From Lasiodiplodia sp. COLG20 (lineage: Eukaryota > Ascomycota > Dothideomycetes > Botryosphaeriales > Botryosphaeriaceae), in assembly GCA_009801085.1 (NCBI GenBank), contig VNWV01000022.1:62001-126000 (forward strand): 64,000 nucleotides of DNA, given 5' to 3'. A model generated the notes under the pieces. It was not told where the DNA came from, made no database searches, and saw nothing but the letters and a program-made list of their open reading frames with translations. The position numbers and the translations under genes are program-made. This document shows, in pieces, positions 58,179 through 64,000 of the stretch. The first letter of the stretch is position 1. Each line of letters opens with the position of its first letter.

Positions 58179-58527
58179 GAATCTCATTCAAGCTTGTGAA
58201 AAGAATAAATTTTCGATTTATAGCATGCTTTTGAGACTGCCTGGACGGGACTGTACAAAACATCCAAGCCTTTTCTACTCTGCATTTAGAAGTGAAAGCC
58301 GAAAATCAAGTCGCCGAAAGCCAACACCGTTGCTAATGTATGATGTAATAGAACAGAATTTACCAGTGACTGATCGCAAATGATGCTCATTACGGCCGTG
58401 AAGACTATCTATACAATTCTGGTATCGTAAGAAGTGAGAAAATGTGGACGATTGGTAAGAAAAGTTGATAAAAGAAAAAAAGATATGTACAGATCGAATC
58501 AAGAGAAAAAACCATCACTTCATCGTA
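58179..58527. other. Convergent 3' intergenic region
   Basis: This 349-bp AT-rich gap lies between convergent P450 and regulator genes and probably holds both 3' ends. No feature seen. Confidence 0.45.
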
Positions 58528-60099
58528 TCACAGCTGCATGCGCTGCCTGAGCGACGTCTTCACCCCCTCGATATTCTTCCTCAGCAACATCAACCCCCCT
58601 CCACCGAGCTCGGCGCTCATCTGCGCCTCCTGCCTGAACACGGCTCGCGCCAGCTCCGACGCAATCATCTCCCGACTAACCCTCTCGGCCAGGTCCAAGC
58701 GCTGCTGCTCTGCTTCACTGCCCGACGATGCCTCGCTGCTCGACGATGCGGCTTCTTCTCGGTCATTAGCAGGTGCGAGCACGCACCGCAGGTCGTCGGG
58801 CAGATCGAGTAGCTCCTCGCTGTGCTGCAGCGCGGCCAGCAATAGCCGCACGGCCGTATAGGTCCGCAGCGACACGTCGTCGCCGGCCGCCGGCAGCTCG
58901 CCGAATTTTAGACCGGGATCGGTGCTGCGCAGGCCTGGCCCCGCCGTCGCGCGGCCGAGATGCGCGTACAGGTGGGCGAAGAGCGCGCTGTAGATGCGGA
59001 TCATGGAGACGTAGCAGTTGAGGATCAGCAGGGCCATCGGGGTATCCACGCCGTTGGAGGTGGAGACGGAGGATGAGGAGGGGCGAGAGGAGGAGGATGT
59101 GGTGGGGCTGGGAGTGGATGCTGATGAGATGGACTCCGGCGTGTTTGGGTGGTTGCGATGTGCTACATCCGATCCGATGGTGTCGTGTCTCTCTTTCCCG
59201 CGACCCACTTGCGTGCAGCTCGGCGGCCGTACGCCGTCGTTCTCGCATATTGAGACGGACGCTCCACGTCCGTGTTGGTAAAGCTCCGGTTTGAGGAGGC
59301 TGGCAAAATCTCCGGACAGGCACAGAATCTCCCCGATGGGGTAGGTGCTGAGCCAGTGTTGTTGGGCATCGGCGCCGCCGGCGGACGGACCCCCGCTGGA
59401 GTAGCTGTTTATAAGCATGAGGTGCCGCTGGAACTCGACTGCCAGAGAGGTGAGCTTCTTCGTGCAGTCCTCCCTCGGGCACGTCGAAGTCTCAGCCGAT
59501 GTCATTGCAATGTCCTCGTCCCCCTTGGCGCCCACCGATGGCTCTATCGAACCGACACAGTCTGTTAAATCGCCAAATTGATTCATATCGAACTGAAAGT
59601 TGAAGGGAGTGTGGTGCATGGTCGGTCCAGAAGTTTCGGCGAACGGAGAACAGTCCATGAAAGCGCTTCCCATGCTCATCCCAGCAGAGAAATCCGACGG
59701 AGCCACGGCGGCGTCGGCATGAAAAGTATGCTGATGTGTGGCGCCCAACACGTCGAGTTGGCCCCACGATGGCTCCCATCGGCCGGGGCCCTGCTGGTCT
59801 GGCTGCTGTGGCGGCGGGTTCTCCGCTCCCGCAGGACTAGACGGCCCGGGAGCGCCGGGCGACTGGGAGCCATCCCGCCTCCCGGGCTCCTGGATTGCTT
59901 TTTCCTGCGCTAAAGATGCGTTCTGTGTATTTCTAGCAGGGCGAGCGCGGGGGCTGAAGGTGCATTGGGCCTTTGCTCTTGTGCAGCGCTGGCAGGCGCC
60001 TATTGTGGACGAAGGGTTCTGCGGGCACTTGAGCTTGTGGGAGCGGCAGCGATCGCAGGCGAAGCGAAAGGATCGGAATTTATCGCTTTCTTCGGCCAT
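58528..60099 (-). CDS. Zn2Cys6 transcription factor, AflR type
   Basis: This is a 523-residue binuclear zinc-cluster regulator. Near the N-terminus (residues ~14-45) six cysteines are spaced C-x2-C-x6-C-x10-C-x2-C-x6-C, with RSHKLKC and TRAKAQC as in AflR-family proteins. A Ser/Pro/Gln-rich linker follows, and the C-terminal half has the helical AflR-like region (PLLILNCYVSMIRIYSALF). The open frame extends further upstream, but the ATG at 60099, 13 residues before the first Cys, fits the family. It is the likely pathway regulator of the right-hand locus. It has no bZIP or ankyrin part, so it is not a TOXE/APS2 equivalent. Confidence 0.92.
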   Translation of the reverse strand: MAEESDKFRSFRFACDRCRSHKLKCPQNPSSTIGACQRCTRAKAQCTFSPRARPARNTQNASLAQEKAIQEPGRRDGSQSPGAPGPSSPAGAENPPPQQPDQQGPGRWEPSWGQLDVLGATHQHTFHADAAVAPSDFSAGMSMGSAFMDCSPFAETSGPTMHHTPFNFQFDMNQFGDLTDCVGSIEPSVGAKGDEDIAMTSAETSTCPREDCTKKLTSLAVEFQRHLMLINSYSSGGPSAGGADAQQHWLSTYPIGEILCLSGDFASLLKPELYQHGRGASVSICENDGVRPPSCTQVGRGKERHDTIGSDVAHRNHPNTPESISSASTPSPTTSSSSRPSSSSVSTSNGVDTPMALLILNCYVSMIRIYSALFAHLYAHLGRATAGPGLRSTDPGLKFGELPAAGDDVSLRTYTAVRLLLAALQHSEELLDLPDDLRCVLAPANDREEAASSSSEASSGSEAEQQRLDLAERVSREMIASELARAVFRQEAQMSAELGGGGLMLLRKNIEGVKTSLRQRMQL

Positions 60100-61186
60100 G
60101 GTAGGGTATCGGAGTTTAAAAACACGTGGGACAAAGATTATTAAACTGGAGGTCGGGGAGGAGCCTTCCGGTGGTAGTTCACATGCCTTACATGCAGGAA
60201 CATGGAGAGACAGCTTATGTAGATGGGGTTCCCCACTCCCATATCGTGTGATGATTCGTGTCAGGACACGATATTCAGTAGGCGGGCGGAAGCGTGGCGG
60301 CTCCGGGATCAGACCCGGCCGAGAGGAGAGCAGTCGTAACGGTGCCAAGAGGCAATACAAGTGCTCATGAGTTAAGCCTGCGTCGTATAGCTTATCGGAC
60401 CCCTAAGCATTGAGCCGGGCGGTAAGTCTCTCGGCAAGATCGCGCTAGGCGCGCCGATCCGTGTAGATTCCGAAACGCTGGTTTGGCGGGCATGACTAAG
60501 GAGCATTTACCAATGGAAAGAGTCAATCCGCGCAGGCGCTGGCGAAGACGTTGAATTCACGCCTCAACGTGTATCGGCTTTTGCCGCTCTACTAAGCAGC
60601 AAAGATTGCTGGCCGTTGACGATCTTTTGCTGACGATTCTGCTCTCACCGTACCCCCACGACCTCGAGCTGCGTGCATCTCGACTCACGATGCAGCTAGC
60701 TTAAGCGAACGACCGGCTTTCCGGGCCTGCCAGCGGCTGGCTCCGGCCACTGGGAAAACGTGCAATGCAGGCATGATGACACCGGCCTGAAACATTACCG
60801 TTGCCCGTGCCTGCATTACATGGCAGCGATTACGTGACATAAGGGAATGAAATAATCCGGCCGGTGAGTGGACGGGATGTGGACGGGTGGCTTGACATGA
60901 GCCTCAGCCGGCGGGATGCCAGCTCGAGTCGTGTTCCCAAACTCCAACGGGCAAAGCATCAAGCACTTTTGCCGAGCCGCGCGCCCAGTGCCATGTGCAA
61001 GCCCCTCGTTAGCGTGGTTTCGACGTAAGTCATCGTTTCCGGGGTACGACCCTTGACACAGCGTGGTGGAGTGAGATGCGCGTGGCCATCTATTCTGCTC
61101 TCTACATGGTTCTGGGCCCTGCCTGCGGAGAAGTCCGCCCTTCCCGTCTAATAATCTGATGGCGGCCCGATGTGCGGGGTATACGC
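60100..61186. other. Intergenic region
   Basis: About 1.1 kb upstream of the regulator and downstream of the Diels-Alderase-like gene. Small open frames have no support. No feature seen. Confidence 0.45.
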
Positions 61187-62308
61187 TCACGACTGCCCCT
61201 TGCTGGCCGCCGCCGCCTTCAACTGCATCAACGTGCTCAACTCGGGCATATGGATCTGACCAACGTCTCCGGCTCCGTCGAACGTCTCGCCACCCGCCTC
61301 ACCGCCGCGCACCGTCGACACGAAGCCGCTGTTCCCTTCCCTCACTAGCGGCGGCGGGCCCAACGGCATGCTCCACCAAACCTTCTCGTGCGCAATCTCG
61401 AACGCCCAGTGCTTTCCTTCGCGCGGCTTCACGAAATCGAGGCGGTAACCCGTCGTCGTGTCGAGAAAGGGGCCCTTGACGGGGCCGCCATGGCTGCTGC
61501 GTAGCACGAAGTAGTCCTCGGTCAGGCTGACGGTGTCGTTCATGCTGCCGAACAGCTCGACGCCGTCGCGGAGAAGTCGGAATTTCTGGCACACCTTGCC
61601 CTTGCGTTCGCCGATGCGGCTGACGATGCGCAGGCTGGCGAAGGTGAAAGGCCCGGCATGCCCCCGCACGTACGTCGTGTCGCTGAGGATGGCCGGGAAC
61701 GACGCCTCCATCCAGCAGCGATCATGCCCGCCCTTGCCGGCGAATTGCAGCCGCCTGCAGCCGCCCTCGGACGCCGGGAATTCCATGTCGGCTTCGGCGT
61801 GCGCCCCGGTCATGACTTGCCGGTGGCTGACGGCGGGCGCCAGGGGCCCGGCCGTCGGGTCGGAACTGCGCGTGTAGCTGGTCAGCGTAAGGCGGCCGCG
61901 CACTTCGGGTACGTCGAAAGTGGCAGTGGCGGCGCTGTGGTCGTGCGCAATCTCGATGCGGGACGAGCCTCCGCCCTTGCCGGGCCACTCGATGATGATG
62001 TGCGTGGCTGTCTCGCGCGCCGTCACTGACTCGGCGATGAGGTGGTGCTTCTCGATCTCGCCGTCGGGCAGCAGCGCGTGGAAGGTGATGTGCAGCGGGT
62101 CCTTGCCGTGGAAGGTTTGCGAGCCGTCGACGAAGAAGGTCACGGTTACGCCTGCCGAGCCCGTCTGCTCCGTCCCTTCCAGCATCCACATCTCCCAGTG
62201 CGACTTGCTGAGCGCCGCGTACTTCGGATACGCATCGTTGCTGTGGCCGGTCCACGCCGGACCATCCGCCACGCCGTCCGCCGCCGTAACGTGAAACTGC
62301 TGTGTCAT
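61187..62308 (-). CDS. Diels-Alderase-like lipocalin-fold protein (Fsa2/CghA-type, CrtC-related)
   Basis: This intronless 373-residue protein, rich in beta-strands and Trp/Gly turns, has the length and look of the fungal [4+2] cyclases of decalin and related pathways (Fsa2, CghA, Phm7 are ~370-400 residues). That family is related to hydroxyneurosporene synthase-like double lipocalins. Supporting features: no signal peptide, two repeated beta-barrel-like halves (about 40-190 and 190-340), and conserved-looking HHLIAESV, RGRLTLTSYTRS and WWSMPLGPP stretches. The call rests on overall resemblance and on its neighbours (enoyl reductase, P450, regulator, MFS), not on a catalytic motif. A CrtC-like hydratase or hetero-Diels-Alderase (EupF-type) is an alternative. 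Confidence 0.7.
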   Translation of the reverse strand: MTQQFHVTAADGVADGPAWTGHSNDAYPKYAALSKSHWEMWMLEGTEQTGSAGVTVTFFVDGSQTFHGKDPLHITFHALLPDGEIEKHHLIAESVTARETATHIIIEWPGKGGGSSRIEIAHDHSAATATFDVPEVRGRLTLTSYTRSSDPTAGPLAPAVSHRQVMTGAHAEADMEFPASEGGCRRLQFAGKGGHDRCWMEASFPAILSDTTYVRGHAGPFTFASLRIVSRIGERKGKVCQKFRLLRDGVELFGSMNDTVSLTEDYFVLRSSHGGPVKGPFLDTTTGYRLDFVKPREGKHWAFEIAHEKVWWSMPLGPPPLVREGNSGFVSTVRGGEAGGETFDGAGDVGQIHMPELSTLMQLKAAAASKGQS

Positions 62309-62496
62309 GCTGTTGAGATCGTGCGCGTGTGATTGGCCGGGGTTGCTTCAACTGAGTCGTTGCTGGTTCAGGTTCACGATATTGTACGCAATGAGCTAGC
62401 TGTGGATCCGGCCTGAAAGATATATATCACTTTCCAGGAAGTCCACGCCGAGGTTGGTCCGCCATCACTTACCCGGATCCGAGTACGCGCGGAGTG

Positions 62497-62615
62497 CCGA
62501 ATGCGATTCGCTGCTTTCTCGTTGGTCGCTGAAGCATGCGGGCAGAGTTACCGAATGGGATTTGCTGCCTTCTCCGTTGGTCGTTGAGGCGTACGGGGGA
62601 TTTGCCGAATCGGGG
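62497..62615 (+). repeat. Imperfect 54-bp tandem repeat (2.2 copies)
   Basis: Units 62497-62550 and 62551-62604 both start CCGAATG and share GTTGGTCG and CTGC.TTCT blocks. A third partial unit (CCGAATCGGGGG) starts at 62605. Most differences are C/T or G/A transitions. It lies between the Diels-Alderase-like gene's 5' end and the MFS gene's 3' end. Confidence 0.65.
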
Positions 62616-62815
62616 GCCTGATTGTCTATTCGGAGTTCTTCGGTGAATCGAGAACAACGACAAACGAAAACAAGAAAATAGCAGATACGGGTGATAGTGG
62701 GTCCATTCTATCCTTCGTTTAGCTTCAAGTGTTTTGAAAAGGGTTATCAAACGCCATCTACCAACGCCTACATCCAACCCACCCGTCGCATGAAGTCCAA
62801 CGGCTCCCGAACGCC

Positions 62816-64000
62816 CTAGAACGTGATAGGGAACTTCAACCGCAGCCTGCCGCCGTATTTGTAGAAAAGGATAGGCAAGCATGTAAAGCCGACAGCGATG
62901 AAACCGAGCAGTGTGTTGCCCCAGCCGAGACCAAGCGCCGCGTAAAGCGAGGGTCCAGCAAGGGGCAAAAAGCATCCGGCTAGCGAGCGGAGAAGCGTGT
63001 TTGCGGCCAAAGCGGAGGCTGCGACTCGCGGACCGAATGCATCAACAAGGTACACCTGAATAGGCATCTAGAACCAGGGACAATTAGCGACCATCCGGCG
63101 GGATGCGCCAACGAGGGAGCTCATACCATGACCATGAGAGCCCCCATGCCAATGAACGACGTGCCAATGATCGGCAGAATCCAGTGCACCTTGTAGTAGG
63201 AGGTCCATCCGTACCTGCTCGTGCAATTTCCAACAGTAAGTCGCCATTTCTTGGCTGTGAGTCTCGGAGTGCTTACCAAAAGAAGCCGCCGGGGATAACG
63301 GGTGCGAACCAGACCATCAGCAGCAGACGAGCTTCCGGCTTCCATTCCGAGCTCTTGGCTGAGTCCTTCTTGGCTACCTTGTCGGATAGGATCCCGAAGC
63401 AGACCAGGCCAACTGCAAGGCCCATGCCCAAACCCAGGTATGAAAGCCCACCCATACTTACACTGAAGCCATACTGCTTTCTGTATACCGACGAGAACGT
63501 GGTAAAGAGGAGAATCAGAAGGCCAAATACAAAGGCACAGTAGAGTGAGAGGAGGAGCACGATTGGCGAGAAGATCAGCATTTTGGTTGGCCGCTGCAGG
63601 GCCATGCCGAGAGACGCAAGTGGGCTGACACCACTTGATTCGAACCTGGTGTGGAGATCGGGGTTTCCCGTCTCTTTGCGGAGGCGGGCGGCTTTGCGCT
63701 TCAGCAGAACAGGGCCGTACGTCTCGGTCATGATGCAGTACAGGACGATGGTGATCACTCCGGTCTGGTGGCTGAGATTTAGATCGGCAATGCCGGACGA
63801 AAGGGACAAGACTTACAGCAATGCAGAGAATGCGGAATACCCACCGCCAGTCGAGGTATTGCGCGACGAATCCGGATATCAACGGACCCAGCACCGGCCC
63901 CATGAGCGGCCCCATGGCGAAGGCACCCATCGCCTTGCCTCTGTTCTCGGGTTTCATAACATCCGCAATTGTTCCTCCACCAATGGTTCCTGGACCTGAT
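62816..64000 (-). CDS. MFS transporter, DHA1 (12-TM) type, 5' end beyond window
   Basis: This is the C-terminal part of a 12-TM drug:H+ antiporter in four visible exons: 64000-63817, 63764-63277, 63214-63127 and 63067-62816. All splice sites are GT-AG and keep frame. Marks are ENRGKAMGAFAMGPLMGP and GPLISGFVAQYLDWRWVF (TM4-5 motifs), FGILSDKVAKKD in the second half and DAFGPRVAASALAANTLLRS near the end. It is a different family from the 14-TM exporter at 8569-10434. It probably exports the product of the right-hand locus. About 150-200 N-terminal residues are missing at the edge. Confidence 0.9.

Noticed and set aside
58528..60099. Zn2Cys6 gene as the TOXE/APS2-type regulator of the tetrapeptide cluster
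   Set aside because: It has a binuclear zinc cluster and AflR-like region, no bZIP basic region and no ankyrin repeats.
1..64000. tRNA, rRNA, CRISPR array or transposase
   Set aside because: None recognised on either strand; CRISPR is not expected in a eukaryotic genome.

Overview
The window comes from a filamentous ascomycete (Pezizomycotina). The genes carry short 45-110 bp introns with GTRNGT-like donors and CTRAC-type branch sites. The gene families are typically fungal: split alpha/beta type I fatty acid synthase, multimodular NRPS, HET domain, AflR-type Zn2Cys6, microsomal P450s, GH32 and an M43 protease. Coding regions are GC-rich with strong third-position GC bias, so long antisense open frames are common and were ignored. 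I could not identify the species.

Left half (1 to about 38.9 kb): one compact secondary-metabolite cluster. It contains a fatty acid synthase beta subunit (cut by the left edge), a P450, a 14-TM MFS exporter, a branched-chain aminotransferase-like PLP enzyme, a fatty acid synthase alpha subunit, a four-module NRPS of about 5,694 residues, an alpha/beta hydrolase and an SDR. The first six correspond to the TOX2 (HC-toxin) and APS (apicidin) logic for cyclic tetrapeptides with a C8-C10 2-amino-oxo-acid side chain. In that logic a dedicated FAS makes a medium-chain acid, oxidative enzymes and the aminotransferase convert it to the lipid amino acid, the NRPS assembles and cyclises four residues, and the MFS protein exports them. 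Both FAS subunits are dedicated here. The NRPS has epimerisation domains in modules 1 and 3, predicting a D-L-D-L ring. Two exact copies of the tox-box (ATCTCNCGNA), the published binding site of the HC-toxin regulator TOXE, lie upstream of the NRPS and upstream of the hydrolase. No TOXE-like regulator is in the window.

Middle (39 to 55 kb): a gene-poorer spacer. It holds an ankyrin-like fragment, a HET-domain gene, a GH32 secreted fructan/sucrose hydrolase or transferase, a small multi-spanning membrane protein, an unrecognised coiled-coil gene with a frame change, a small NIS1-like secreted effector candidate, a secreted M43 metalloprotease, diverged direct repeats and about 1.8 kb of probably decayed sequence.

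Right end (55.1 kb to edge): a second biosynthetic locus. It contains a TOXD/LovC-like trans-enoyl reductase, a P450, an AflR-like Zn2Cys6 regulator, a lipocalin-fold Diels-Alderase-like protein (Fsa2/CghA-type, by length and sequence character) and a DHA1 MFS transporter cut by the right edge. This set is typical of decalin-type PKS-NRPS clusters, so the megasynthase is predicted beyond base 64000.
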